From Caballeronia sp. SL2Y3 (GTDB lineage Bacteria > Pseudomonadota > Gammaproteobacteria > Burkholderiales > Burkholderiaceae), in assembly GCF_022879575.1 (NCBI RefSeq), contig NZ_CP084260.1, positions 1,860,001 through 1,924,000 of the forward strand: a DNA stretch of 64,000 nt. The letters run 5' to 3'. The notes beneath the pieces were generated by a model, which made no database searches, was not told the DNA's origin, and saw only the letters and a list, made by a program, of their open reading frames with translations. Of the stretch, positions 20,426-29,653 are shown piece by piece. Position numbers and translations under genes: made by a program. Position 1 is the first letter of the stretch; every line of letters begins with the position of its first letter.

Positions 20426-20451
20426 AAAAGCCCTGACGGGTCAGGGCTTTT
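20426..20451 (-). terminator. Terminator of tRNA-Cys
   Basis: Perfect 11-bp stem AAAAGCCCTGA (20426-20436) and TCAGGGCTTTT (20441-20451). On the minus strand it is followed by TTTTTCTTTAT. It lies five bases past the tRNA-Cys CCA end. Confidence 0.88.
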
Positions 20452-20455
20452 CAAG

Positions 20456-20529
20456 TGGAGGCGCGAACCGGAGTCGAACCGGTCTAAACGGCTTTGCAGG
20501 CCGCTGCATAACCGCTTTGCTATCGCGCC
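20456..20529 (-). tRNA. tRNA-Cys(GCA)
   Basis: Minus-strand cloverleaf of 74 nt: acceptor GGCGCGA, anticodon loop CTGCAAA (anticodon GCA), T loop TTCGACT, CCA encoded. It is the last gene of the small tRNA cluster downstream of pgsA. Confidence 0.97.
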
Positions 20530-20579
20530 GAAAGCGGTGTGGTGCGCGCCGGTCGAACGACGCCGGCTGACTCACCAAA

Positions 20580-20606
20580 CAAAAAGGGAAGCGTTGCTTC
20601 CCCTTT
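20580..20606 (-). terminator. Terminator-like hairpin between tRNA-Gly and tRNA-Cys
   Basis: Minus strand: GGGAAGC, three-base loop, GCTTCCC, then TTTTTG. It looks like an intrinsic terminator or attenuator inside the tRNA cluster, so tRNA-Cys may depend on readthrough or on its own promoter. Confidence 0.7.
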
Positions 20607-20609
20607 GAC

Positions 20610-20685
20610 TGGAGCGGGAGACGAGTCTCGAACTCGCGACCTCAACCTTGGCAAGGTTGCGCTCTACCAACTGAGCTACTCCCGC
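20610..20685 (-). tRNA. tRNA-Gly(GCC), copy 2
   Basis: Minus-strand cloverleaf of 76 nt: acceptor GCGGGAG/CTCCCGC, anticodon stem CAACC/GGTTG with loop TTGCCAA (GCC), T loop TTCGAGA, CCA encoded. Identical to the copy at 20780-20855. Confidence 0.97.
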
Positions 20686-20779
20686 GTAAATCCTGCGCTG
20701 CTTTACTGCTTGATGTCTGATGCTGCCGTTTCCAGTACCGCTTCGCTCATGCGCTGCCTGCACCGGAAACTTCGAAACC

Positions 20780-20855
20780 TGGAGCGGGAGACGAGTCTCG
20801 AACTCGCGACCTCAACCTTGGCAAGGTTGCGCTCTACCAACTGAGCTACTCCCGC
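20780..20855 (-). tRNA. tRNA-Gly(GCC), copy 1
   Basis: Same 76-nt sequence as the copy at 20610-20685, 170 bp upstream of it in the direction of transcription. The spacer between the copies is not duplicated. Confidence 0.97.
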
Positions 20856-21012
20856 ATTCACTTCTTGCTTGACCGCTTCGCTTATTTCGCTTGCTGCTTT
20901 GCGTCGCGCATCAGAGAAACGAGATTATGTAGAAGGAAAAGGCACCTGTCAACTGTCTCTGATGCGGTTTATTCGCGTTCGACGCAATTTTTTGCACTAC
21001 GCCGACACCGGC

Positions 21013-21609
21013 TCACAACATGCCGCCGCGCTCCCGAATCTGCGGCCATGCGAGCTTCATGTAGTACAGCATCGACCAGACGGTGAGAAAAGCCGCGACG
21101 TCGATGAGCCACAAGCCCCACACGCGCGTGTCCATGATCCACTGCGTGCCCGCGATGCGCAGCGGGCCGTAGAACAGCAGCATCGGAATGGCGACCATCT
21201 GGCAGACAGTCTTGAACTTGCCGAGCGAATTCACCGCCACGCTCTTCGATGCGCCGATCTGCGCCATCCATTCGCGCAGCGCCGAAATGGTGATCTCCCG
21301 GCCGACGATCACGAGCGCGATCACCGCGTTCAGACGCGAAAGCTGCACGAGCACGAGGAGCGCGGCCGTCACCATCAGCTTGTCGGCGACCGGATCGAGG
21401 AACGCGCCGAACGCGGAGGTCTGATCCAGCTTGCGCGCGAGAAAGCCGTCGAACCAATCGGTGAGCGCGGCGAGCACGAAGATGATCATCGCGAGCAAAT
21501 TGCGATGCTCCGGGCTCAACATCACGTCCGGCAGATAGAACACGCCCACGACGAGCGGAATCAGCACGATTCGCAACCACGTCAGAAAGATCGGTAAGTT
21601 GAACGGCAT
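21013..21609 (-). CDS. pgsA: CDP-diacylglycerol-glycerol-3-phosphate 3-phosphatidyltransferase
   Basis: Makes phosphatidylglycerol phosphate from CDP-diacylglycerol and glycerol-3-phosphate in the inner membrane. The CDP-alcohol phosphatidyltransferase motif D-G-x2-A-R-x8-G-x3-D-x3-D is complete in DGFLARKL...GAFLDPVADK (about residues 54-77). 198 aa with about five hydrophobic segments. Start ATG 21609. It lies between uvrC and the tRNA cluster; uvrC-pgsA-tRNA is a widespread proteobacterial order. Confidence 0.95.
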   Translation of the reverse strand: MPFNLPIFLTWLRIVLIPLVVGVFYLPDVMLSPEHRNLLAMIIFVLAALTDWFDGFLARKLDQTSAFGAFLDPVADKLMVTAALLVLVQLSRLNAVIALVIVGREITISALREWMAQIGASKSVAVNSLGKFKTVCQMVAIPMLLFYGPLRIAGTQWIMDTRVWGLWLIDVAAFLTVWSMLYYMKLAWPQIRERGGML

Positions 21610-21727
21610 GGGCGATCAGCGAGTGAAGGACATGTAAGGGAGCCGCCATTGTGCCGTGTCGCTCTGCCGCTCACAAGGCGCGCGCCCCGCGCGGCGCGGC
21701 TTGCAGCGGGCCGCGCGGCGGGGCTCG

Positions 21728-23851
21728 TCAATGCAACTGCCGGTAAATCTGCTGTGCGAGCGCAAGCGAAATGCCTTCGACGCTCGCCAGGTCTTCGACG
21801 CTCGCCGCCTGCACGCCGCGCAATCCGCCGAAGCGCGACAGCAGCCGCTGGCGCCGTTTTGCGCCGACGCCTTCCAGTTCCTCCAGCCGCGACGTCTGCC
21901 GCGCCTTCGCGCGCTTTGCCCGCATGCCGGTGATCGCGAAGCGGTGCGCTTCGTCGCGAATCTGCGCGACGAGCATCAGCGCGGCGCTTTCCTTGCCGAG
22001 TTCGAGCGCCGGCCGCCCGTCCGCGAAGATCAACGTCTCCAGGCCGACCTTGCGCCCTTCGCCCTTCGCCACGCCAACGAGCATGCCGTGATCCAGCCCG
22101 AGTTCCGAGAACACCTGCCGCGCGATCTCGACCTGCCCCTTGCCGCCGTCGATCAGCACGATGTTCGGCAGCGTGCCGCCTGCCGCGACCGCGGGCGCCG
22201 CATCGGGCGTGACGTTCGGATCGGCGGCGTCTTCGGGTTGCAGGGCCGCCGCTTCCTCGTTCGCGTTGGCGGCCGCCTGGGCGACCATCTTCTCGTAGCG
22301 GCGCGTGAGCACCTGGCGCATCGCGGCGTAGTCGTCGCCGGGCGTGATGCCGTTGATGTTGTAACGGCGGTATTCGCCCGTCTGCATCTTGTGATGGTGA
22401 TAGACGACGCACGACGCCTGCGTCGCCTCGCCCATCGTATGGCTGATGTCGAAGCACTCGATGCGCATGAGCGCGAGATCGTCCATGTCGAGCCCGAGTG
22501 TTTCCGCTAGCGAGCGGGTGCGCGCCTGCTGCGAGCCCTGCTCCGACAAGAGACGCGCAAGCGCGAGCTTCGCGTTTTGCTCGGCCATCGAAAGCCATAC
22601 GCGCTTCTGGCCCTGCGGCTGTCGCAGCAGCGCGACCTTGTGCCCCGCCTGTTCGATGAGCAGATCGACGAGTTCGCGGCTCGGCGCATGCGTCACGATC
22701 AGCACCGGCGGCACGCGATTGCCGATGTAGTGCTGCGCCATGAAGGCTTCGAGCACTTCGGCTTCGAGTGTGGCTTCGTGGGGTTCGGGAGTGGCTTTTG
22801 TCTCTGCGCTGGCATCGGGTGGCGGTTCGGCGTTAGCGTTCAAGTCTGAGTTCGCGTTGACCACGCTCGCCGACACGTCCACATCCGCGCCAACATCGCC
22901 CTCGACCGCCTCTTCCCCCGGCTCGCCATCCTCGATGTCGTCTTCGTCACCGCCGAGCGCCACCGCGCTTTCCACATGCGCCGGGAAATACGCCTTGTCG
23001 CCCAGATGCCGCCCGCCGCGCACCATCGCCAGATTCACGCACACCTTGCCGCCCAGCGCGACGACCGCGAGGATATCCACGTCGCTGTCGCTGCCGACTT
23101 CGATCGCCTGCTGATGCAGCACCGTCGAGAGCGAACTCATCTGGTTGCGCACGGCCGCTGCCTGCTCGAACTTGAGGTCGGCGGCGAACGCGTGCATCTT
23201 CTGCTCCAGTTCCTTCATCACCTCGCCCTGCCGCCCGAGCAGAAAGCGCGACGCGTTGGCCACGTCGCGCGCGTAATCCTCCTCGGTGATGAGGCCGGTG
23301 CACGGCGCGGTGCATCGCCCGATCTGATGCAAGAGACACGGACGCGTGCGGTTGCTGAACACCGAGTCCTCGCACGTGCGCAACTGGAACACGCGCTGCA
23401 GTATCTGGATGCTCTCGCGCACCGCCCACGCGCTCGGAAACGGCCCGAAATACTGATTCTTCTTGTCCACCGCGCCACGGTAGTACGCCATGCGCGGAAA
23501 CTGATGACCGGTGAGCTTGAGGAACGGATACGACTTGTCGTCGCGAAACAGGATGTTGTAGCGCGGCGCGAGCGCCTTGATCAGATTGTTTTCGAGCAGC
23601 AGCGCTTCGGCTTCCGAGCGCGTCACCGTCGTCTCGATCTTGCGGATGCGCGTGACCATCATCGCGATGCGCGGCGAATGCAGCGTCTTCGTGAAGTAGC
23701 TCGACACGCGCTTCTTCAGGTTGCGCGCCTTGCCGACGTAGAGCACGTTGCCGTCGCCGTCGTAATAGCGGTACACGCCCGGCAGATGCGGCAGTTGCGC
23801 GAGCGTCTTCTTCGGGTCGAAATGGGATTCGGGGGCGTCGGTCTGAGTCAT
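21728..23851 (-). CDS. uvrC: UvrABC excinuclease subunit C
   Basis: Makes both incisions around bulky DNA lesions after UvrB loading. Domains in order: GIY-YIG nuclease (GVYRYY...LYVGKARNL, residues 25-46), Cys-rich segment (about 160-184), UVR motif (about 205-240), RNase H-like nuclease with CFDIS and LIDGGKGQ, and a C-terminal double helix-hairpin-helix. At 707 aa it is about 100 longer than E. coli UvrC. The extra length is two low-complexity inserts, residues about 297-362 (acidic, then Ala/Pro) and about 524-559. Start ATG 23851 matches the family N-terminus. A group II intron ends 67 bp upstream, in the same orientation. Confidence 0.96.
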   Translation of the reverse strand: MTQTDAPESHFDPKKTLAQLPHLPGVYRYYDGDGNVLYVGKARNLKKRVSSYFTKTLHSPRIAMMVTRIRKIETTVTRSEAEALLLENNLIKALAPRYNILFRDDKSYPFLKLTGHQFPRMAYYRGAVDKKNQYFGPFPSAWAVRESIQILQRVFQLRTCEDSVFSNRTRPCLLHQIGRCTAPCTGLITEEDYARDVANASRFLLGRQGEVMKELEQKMHAFAADLKFEQAAAVRNQMSSLSTVLHQQAIEVGSDSDVDILAVVALGGKVCVNLAMVRGGRHLGDKAYFPAHVESAVALGGDEDDIEDGEPGEEAVEGDVGADVDVSASVVNANSDLNANAEPPPDASAETKATPEPHEATLEAEVLEAFMAQHYIGNRVPPVLIVTHAPSRELVDLLIEQAGHKVALLRQPQGQKRVWLSMAEQNAKLALARLLSEQGSQQARTRSLAETLGLDMDDLALMRIECFDISHTMGEATQASCVVYHHHKMQTGEYRRYNINGITPGDDYAAMRQVLTRRYEKMVAQAAANANEEAAALQPEDAADPNVTPDAAPAVAAGGTLPNIVLIDGGKGQVEIARQVFSELGLDHGMLVGVAKGEGRKVGLETLIFADGRPALELGKESAALMLVAQIRDEAHRFAITGMRAKRAKARQTSRLEELEGVGAKRRQRLLSRFGGLRGVQAASVEDLASVEGISLALAQQIYRQLH

Positions 23852-23959
23852 GCAGCGAATATCGCGACGAAGCGCGAAGGGACAAGGGCGGCGGCGAGCC
23901 GTGGGGCGGACGGTATCTGTCGGGTAGCCCGACTTTCTTGCGAAAGCCGGGCCCCCCGA

Positions 23960-23993
23960 GAACCGTACGTGCGAGTTTCCCCGCATACGGCTC
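23960..23993 (-). ncRNA. Group II intron domain V
   Basis: 34-nt hairpin starting GAGCCGTATGCG and ending GCACGTACGGTTC on the minus strand, with the catalytic AGC triad at positions 2-4 and a GAAA tetraloop region. Domain VI follows immediately and ends at 23919. Confidence 0.93.
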
Positions 23994-24015
23994 AAATCTA
24001 CAAACAAAGTTCTGT

Positions 24016-25716
24016 CTACGACAGAACCGGCTTAGTTACAACTAGTTTTCCAGCATGCACTTGCCGGTGGCAGTGCGGGTGAAGCAGCGCCCGGTTGGAC
24101 AAGGCGTCGGTGCCACCATGCATCCGATATTCCAGATGATGGTCGTGCCAACCCGTTTCGTCCGTCAAGGCACAGCCACAATGCGCGCATAGCCCGCTTT
24201 GTGACAGATAGAGCGCGGCCCACTGCTTCCGGTAACGCATCTGTTCCCACATGCGCCCTTGCCGCAATGTCTCGCCATACTGCTCCCACTTCGGATCAAA
24301 AGGATTGAACTCGCCCTTGATCCTCGTGTGCCGTTTGATAGCTGTACCGCTAAGCTGGTACAGCTCATTCAGCCCCCAACTGCCGTCCTCGCGCTCCGTG
24401 CGAACGGCAAACACCCAATTCCGGGCACCAACAGGGTGAAAGTACTTCTGCTTCACCCATACAGCGCTCTTCTGCGGATGCCTCCGCTTCGACCACCGCC
24501 AGAGCTTCCGAAAAATCAGATGCTCCATCCGGCTGTACGTCTGCTTGGCCGAGACCGGACGGTGATACTGCGCCCATCCGCGCAACATCGGGTTCAGCAG
24601 TTGGACTAGATCCTCCTGCTTTACCGTTTTGTTGCCGCTGATCGTTTCCGCCACCTTGCGATAAAACGCTTGCGCGTTTTTCTTGCTCGGCTTGATGAGC
24701 AGCTTTCCCGAGTACTTCCGGAAATTCCACCCAAGGAAATCGAAGCCTTCGTCAATGTGGGTGATCCGCGTTTTCGCCTCTGACAGGTGCAAGCCTCGTA
24801 CAGCAAGGAATGCTTCCACCCAAGGCCTGACCTCGTTTTCCAGAATCTCTTTCGAGTCGCCGGTGATCACGAAGTCATCCGCGTATCGCACCACATTCAC
24901 TTTCAGCTTCTTTGCCTTTGCGATCCCGAATTTCGCACCGAGGTGCGCAATCAGTTCACGCTCCAGCCCGTTCAGCGTCACGTTGGCCAGCGTCGGGGAG
25001 ATGATGCCTCCCTGCGGCGTACCGGCCTCAGTCGCCTGTAGCTGCCCCTTGTAAATCAGGCCAGCCTTCAACCACTTCCGGAGAATTTCCCTGTCCATGG
25101 GGACATGGTTTTCCAGCCAATCATGGTTGATGTGGTCAAAGCAGCCTTTGATATCCGCTTCCAGTACCCATCGGGACGAATCCCTCCGGGACGTACAAGC
25201 TCGTACCTGACCCATAGCATCAGCCGTTGAACGATTGATCCGGAACCCATACGAGTTCGGGTCGCTCGTCGACTCTGCTACCGGCTCCAAAGCCAGCAGA
25301 TACAAGGCTTGCATCGCCCTGTCCCGCATGGTCGGAATGCCCAAAGGACGCTCCTTTCCATTGGCCTTGGGGATAAAGACTCTCCGTAATGGCAAAGGCT
25401 TATATCCACGCCGCTTCAACCTGCCGATGGCTTCCCACCGGCTCTCAGGCGATTCCCACAGTTCGCGATCGACTCCAGCCGTTCGCGCACCCTGGTTCTG
25501 CGTAACACGTCGTACCGCGTACAACTTTGCGGACAACATGCGGGTAAGCATCCGTTGCAAGGCTTTCACCCTGCGCCAGTCACCTTCCCGCGTCGCCTTC
25601 GCAATTCGAATCTGCATCCCTCTCACGTTCCGTTCAACCCGCCGCCAATTGACGGCATTCCAGTTGGCAGGCGCGTGGGAAAGCGCAGATCCAGTCTTTC
25701 GACCAGATACTTTCAT
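24016..25716 (-). CDS. ltrA: Group II intron-encoded protein: reverse transcriptase, maturase, HNH endonuclease
   Basis: 566 aa. The RT domain has [13 protein letters not shown], the AGTPQGG block, and the catalytic YADD at 278-281. The X/maturase region follows (about 340-430, with [11 protein letters not shown]). The C-terminal HNH domain (about 508-556) has CAHCG, a GWHDHH core, and HPHCH. Together these promote splicing and target-primed reverse transcription. ATG 25716 is preceded by a good AGGAG. The frame is complete and uninterrupted. It sits in domain IV of the surrounding ribozyme. ltrA is used as the generic family symbol. Confidence 0.95.
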   Translation of the reverse strand: MKVSGRKTGSALSHAPANWNAVNWRRVERNVRGMQIRIAKATREGDWRRVKALQRMLTRMLSAKLYAVRRVTQNQGARTAGVDRELWESPESRWEAIGRLKRRGYKPLPLRRVFIPKANGKERPLGIPTMRDRAMQALYLLALEPVAESTSDPNSYGFRINRSTADAMGQVRACTSRRDSSRWVLEADIKGCFDHINHDWLENHVPMDREILRKWLKAGLIYKGQLQATEAGTPQGGIISPTLANVTLNGLERELIAHLGAKFGIAKAKKLKVNVVRYADDFVITGDSKEILENEVRPWVEAFLAVRGLHLSEAKTRITHIDEGFDFLGWNFRKYSGKLLIKPSKKNAQAFYRKVAETISGNKTVKQEDLVQLLNPMLRGWAQYHRPVSAKQTYSRMEHLIFRKLWRWSKRRHPQKSAVWVKQKYFHPVGARNWVFAVRTEREDGSWGLNELYQLSGTAIKRHTRIKGEFNPFDPKWEQYGETLRQGRMWEQMRYRKQWAALYLSQSGLCAHCGCALTDETGWHDHHLEYRMHGGTDALSNRALLHPHCHRQVHAGKLVVTKPVLS

Positions 25717-26151
25717 GCTGCTCTCCTACTTGGAAAAGGTCCCCAGGCAGAAGGCGCATCTTCCCCAGAGGGGCAGACACACCCCTCTGGGGAACAACAG
25801 ACACCTCAATAAGAGCGCGCACGCCCCTATCTCAGACAAACACCTCAGTACGGGCGCATGCACCCGCACCTGACCAAGTTACAGAGGGTAGTCAGCCGCC
25901 TTGCGACGGTAGACCAGACGGAAGTCTGCCCGCTTTCGCGTGGGATAATGTCTCAACCCCTATCCGTGCCATTACAGCCCGGCATTCGCTTTTTCCGTCC
26001 TCCCATACCCGCATGATCAACAACGTTCCTTACGGTTCGTCTGCCAGCCGCACAGCGCTGGCGACCATACGGGCTTACCACGTTCCCGGCATGTCACACG
26101 ACTGACGTAGGTTCTGCCTATCCCCCGGTGGTGCTGTGACGACGTAGCCCA

Positions 26152-26158
26152 AATTCTA
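26152..26158 (-). other. Exon-binding site 1 of the group II intron
   Basis: TAGAATT in the loop of a 7-bp hairpin (TAGCCCA/TGGGCTA stem). It pairs with the 5' exon IBS1 GATTCTA at 26805-26811: six Watson-Crick pairs plus one G-U. Confidence 0.8.
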
Positions 26159-26223
26159 AGTGGGCTATCCGACCACCTACCGTTTTGGTTAGAGCCCGAT
26201 GATTCAAGCAGCTTCAGCTCCTC

Positions 26224-26228
26224 ACTGG
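26224..26228 (-). other. Exon-binding site 2 of the group II intron
   Basis: CCAGT in the loop of a small CCTC/GAGG hairpin. It pairs with ACTGG (IBS2, 26813-26817), one base upstream of IBS1 in the exon. Confidence 0.7.
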
Positions 26229-26858
26229 TAACGAGGTTTATCAGCAGTTCACTTACATTAACCCTATCAGCCAGCCTAGCTCCTCAACCCCCTTGCTGCT
26301 GGGAGTCTCCGAACAGTCCCTCACGGGAGCGGTTCGCCCGATACGTCCGGGGGCTACATTGTCCGAGGAGCTTCACACCCCACCGTTGCCAGTGACGCAT
26401 GTCCTCGTAGGCTACTGCTGGTCGTACAGCAGGTTCACTGCCCTCCCCTAAACAGCAGGTCGGGCCGAACAATGACATCCCGAGCTTTCGCTCGTATCGT
26501 GTAGCGGGTTCACCACACTAGGCGGCGAACGCTGCAAACAACACTCCGCTTTGTCAGCGGAAGTGAAGCCGCTGACTGGGCGGAATCTGGTGGTAACCAG
26601 ACTAATGCAACACGTCCCACGGCTAAGCTGCGCCGCGGTTCGTTCCAACCGGGAAGTGGCCGAAACCACCCCTACTACAAGGGCGCGGCCCACAAGGGGG
26701 CCGCCTGCGGAGGGTAGAGCGACCAAGACCGAAGTCTCAGGCGATATCCCTCTAGTCGATGCCTCTTAACGCGAGGCCCACGGACACGAGCGTGCGTGTC
26801 GCACTAGAATCGCCAGTTTAGAACATTACGGCGCGGTCCCGCCGGCCGCCCTCTCGTC

Positions 26859-28025
26859 ATGTCCACCGCCTCCACGACATCTTCCTCCCCGGAACTCGCC
26901 TGCGACATCTTCTGCGCGGTCGTCGACAACTTCGGCGACATCGGCGTGTGCTGGCGGCTCGCGCGTCAACTGCGCGCGGAACATGGCTGGCGCGTGCGGC
27001 TTTTCGTCGATGACCTCGCCGTTTTTCACACGCTCTGCCCCGCCGTCGATGCGTCGCTCGTGCGGCAGGAGGCAGCGGGCGTGGTTATCGAGCACTGGCG
27101 CGAGCCGACGCATGCCGGCGAGACGATCGAGATCGCGGATGTCGTCGTCGAAGCCTTCGCCTGCGAGCTGCCGCACGCGTACATCGCGGCGATGGCGCGG
27201 CGCGAGCGCAAGCCCGTGTGGATCAACCTCGAATATCTGAGCGGCGAGGACTGGGTCGCGGACTTTCATCTGCGGCCCTCGCCGCATCCGCGCTATCCGC
27301 TCGACAAGACCTTCTTCTTTCCGGGCCTGGGCGCGGGCACGGGCGGCGTGTTGAAGGAGCGCGATCTGGACAACGCGCGCACGCGCTTCGATGCAGCGGC
27401 GTGGTGGCGAGAACGCGTGGGCATCGAACGTCCGGACGACGGCTCGACCGTCGTTTCCCTGTTCGCGTACGAGAATCCCGCCGTCGATGCGCTGCTCGCG
27501 CAATGGCGCGACGGCGCGGCGCCCATCGTTCTCCTTGTGCCCGAAGGCCGCATCTCCGGCGCGGTCGCGCGCTTCTTCGGCCTGCCCGGGTTCGCGGCAG
27601 GCACATCGGCGCAGGCGGGCGCGCTTCAGGCGCACGCACTCGGATTCGTCGAGCAACCGCGTTTCGACGAACTGCTGTGGGCATCCGATATCAACTTCGT
27701 GCGCGGCGAAGACTCGTTCGTGCGCGCGCAGTGGGCGCGAAAGCCTTTCATCTGGCAGATCTATCCGCAGGCCGACGACGCGCATCTGCCGAAGCTCGAT
27801 GCCGCGCTCGCGCACATTACGCGCGGGATGTCGCCAGCGGCGGAACAGTCGATCAGCCGCTTCTGGCACGCATGGAACGGCGCGGGCACGCCGGACTGGG
27901 CGGACTTCTGGCGGCATCGGGGCGAATTCGAGTCGCGGGCTCCGGCCTGGGCGGATGAACTGGCGAGCGTCGGCGATCTGGCCGGCAATCTGGTCTCGCA
28001 TGTGGCGGCCCGCATGGCGGCGTGA
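26859..28025 (+). CDS. earP: EF-P arginine rhamnosyltransferase
   Basis: Transfers rhamnose from dTDP-rhamnose to Arg32 of elongation factor P. The N-terminal VDNFGDIGVCWR segment places Asp23 and Asp27 with the same spacing as the catalytic Asp pair of characterised EarP proteins. The C-terminal GT-B half carries FVRGEDSFVRAQWA and the PFIWQIYPQ block. 388 aa, normal for EarP (DUF2331). efp follows 253 bp downstream, as expected. The start ATG is only 54 bp from the group II intron end, so its native promoter region may have been split. Confidence 0.95.
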   Translation: MSTASTTSSSPELACDIFCAVVDNFGDIGVCWRLARQLRAEHGWRVRLFVDDLAVFHTLCPAVDASLVRQEAAGVVIEHWREPTHAGETIEIADVVVEAFACELPHAYIAAMARRERKPVWINLEYLSGEDWVADFHLRPSPHPRYPLDKTFFFPGLGAGTGGVLKERDLDNARTRFDAAAWWRERVGIERPDDGSTVVSLFAYENPAVDALLAQWRDGAAPIVLLVPEGRISGAVARFFGLPGFAAGTSAQAGALQAHALGFVEQPRFDELLWASDINFVRGEDSFVRAQWARKPFIWQIYPQADDAHLPKLDAALAHITRGMSPAAEQSISRFWHAWNGAGTPDWADFWRHRGEFESRAPAWADELASVGDLAGNLVSHVAARMAA

Positions 28026-28278
28026 CCACGCGAACGCGCCGTCTTCCGAATCGCATGAAAGCGTGCACGGTGCCGGCCCGGCTCGCCAAATAAGCAAAAA
28101 CTCAGTTAAAATAAGCGGTTATCCGATGAGCAAGCCGCTTTCTGTCGCGCGGATCTGTCGCGGCCCATGACGAAAAGGCCCATGACGAAAACGTTCCGAC
28201 AGCGCCGCGAATCCGATCAGCCACTATCAACACCAATCAGCCAAGTCTGGCCATATTCATTCGTAAGGATCCAGTTTT

Positions 28279-28836
28279 ATGAAGACCGCACAAGAACTCC
28301 GCGTCGGCAACGTCGTCATGATCGGCAACGATGCCATGGTCGTGCAGCGCGCCGAATACAACAAGTCCGGCCGTAACGCAGCGGTCGTCAAAATGAAGTT
28401 CAAGAACCTGCTGACCAACGCGGGCATGGAAACCGTCTACAAGGCGGACGACAAGTTCGACGTCGTCGTGCTCGACCGCAAGGAAGTGACGTACTCGTAC
28501 TTTGCCGACCCGATGTACGTGTTCATGGACGCCGACTACAACCAGTACGAAGTCGAAGCCGAAATGATGGGCGACGCGCTCAACTACCTCGAAGACGGCA
28601 TGGCGTGCGAAGTCGTGTTCTACAACGAGAAGGCCATCTCGGTCGAACTGCCGACCACGCTGGTTCGCGAGATCGTCTACACGGAACCGGCCGTCAAGGG
28701 CGATACGTCGTCGGGCAAGGTGCTGAAGACCGCGAAGCTCCACACCGGCTTCGAACTGCAAGTGCCGCTCTTCTGCAACATCGGCGACAAGATCGAAATC
28801 GACACGCGCACGAACGAGTACCGCAGCCGCGCGTAA
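28279..28836 (+). CDS. efp: Elongation factor P
   Basis: Relieves ribosome stalling at polyproline stretches by binding near the P site. 185 aa with the three-barrel EF-P layout. The loop [10 protein letters not shown] places Arg at position 32, the residue rhamnosylated by EarP, rather than the Lys used by EpmA-dependent EF-P. Start ATG 28279. A strong terminator follows, and the long gap after earP suggests a separate promoter. A possible attenuating hairpin (AAGCGG/CCGCTT, about 28113-28140) lies in the gap. Confidence 0.97.
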   Translation: MKTAQELRVGNVVMIGNDAMVVQRAEYNKSGRNAAVVKMKFKNLLTNAGMETVYKADDKFDVVVLDRKEVTYSYFADPMYVFMDADYNQYEVEAEMMGDALNYLEDGMACEVVFYNEKAISVELPTTLVREIVYTEPAVKGDTSSGKVLKTAKLHTGFELQVPLFCNIGDKIEIDTRTNEYRSRA

Positions 28837-28905
28837 GACGTAACCATTACGCTCTCGCGCCGCACGCGGCGCGGCGGTTCCGAAACCGCCTCCCGCCGCT
28901 GTCAC

Positions 28906-28935
28906 AAAAAAGCGCCCCATCGCGGGCGCTTTTTC
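28906..28935 (+). terminator. Terminator after efp
   Basis: AGCGCCC (28911-28917) and GGGCGCT (28924-28930) stem flanked by A5 and TTTT. It lies 70 bp past the efp stop. The remaining 200 bp up to the BON gene show no other feature I can support. Confidence 0.85.
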
Positions 28936-29135
28936 TTTTGCATGAAGTTTTTGACAATTTCAGGCAAACTTTACCGGTCATCGTTGCAACTGGCGTGGCG
29001 GTGCGCGTTCCGAACGCGTGTTCTTCGCGCCCCCTTTTCCCTTCGAAATCAAGCGCGGAGGTGGACGGCAGTTCGTCAATAATCAATTGGCACAGTTCCT
29101 GCTCAGTTCGCTAAATACGGACTAAACAACACGAC

Positions 29136-29468
29136 ATGCGCAATTCGCCGTCCCTCTCAGGCCGACTGGTGGTGGTCGCCGCGCTTGCTCTTCCCGCCTT
29201 CTTCCTGGCGGGATGCGCGTCGGCACCGACCACTGAATCCGCCGGAGACTACGCGTCGGATGCCTCGGTGACTGCGCGCGTGAAAACGGCGCTCTTGGGC
29301 GACCCGGGATTGAAGTCGCTCGCGGTCAGCGTGTCGACGTATCGCGGCGTCGTGGTGCTGTCCGGAAACGTGAACTCGGAGGAACAGATTCGGAAGGCCG
29401 TCGCAGTAACTCGCAGCGTGTCGGGGGTGCAATCCGTCAACAACGATCTGCACGTGAAGCCGCAATGA
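29136..29468 (+). CDS. BON-domain lipoprotein (OsmY-like)
   Basis: 110-aa envelope protein. Type II signal peptide with lipobox FLAGC (Cys at about residue 27), then one BON domain: VTARVKTALLGD, VSTYRGVVVLSGNV, and the ending VSGVQSVNNDLHV. BON domains bind phospholipid or stabilise envelopes; related proteins are induced by osmotic stress. A single BON domain makes it about half the length of OsmY. It stands alone between efp and the regulator gene; the partner is unknown. Confidence 0.9.
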   Translation: MRNSPSLSGRLVVVAALALPAFFLAGCASAPTTESAGDYASDASVTARVKTALLGDPGLKSLAVSVSTYRGVVVLSGNVNSEEQIRKAVAVTRSVSGVQSVNNDLHVKPQ

Positions 29469-29653
29469 CGCACTAGCCCCATCCAATCGCAGGACAAAAA
29501 GAAAACCGCAGCGGGATGCCACGCCGATCCGATGTTCGACCGGGACGAGACGCCGCAGCCCGCCCACGAGCGCCCGAGTTTCAAGCGCCGCCCTCGCCTG
29601 GCGACGCATGCGGCAACGGCAATTACAGTCCATTTTGATACGTTGTGTCTGCC

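Larger units (their letters stand above)
23919..26804 (-). mobile_element. Complete group II intron (2,886 bp)
   Basis: On the minus strand the element begins GTGCGAC (26804 down), matching the bacterial GUGYG 5' end, and ends CTACCCGAC at 23919, matching the AY 3' end of domain VI. A canonical 34-nt domain V is at 23960-23993. The open frame at 24016-25716 encodes RT, maturase and HNH domains. EBS1 (26152-26158) pairs over seven bases, one of them G-U, with IBS1 (26805-26811). EBS2 (26224-26228) pairs over five bases with IBS2 (26813-26817). Both EBS lie in hairpin loops, as expected. Domains I-III occupy about 1.09 kb (25717-26804). Nothing is visibly broken, so the element may be able to splice. 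Confidence 0.93.

Noticed and set aside
26284..26769. Short ORFs in the 5' part of the intron
   Set aside because: They lie in the domains I-III ribozyme region, whose RNA structure explains the sequence.
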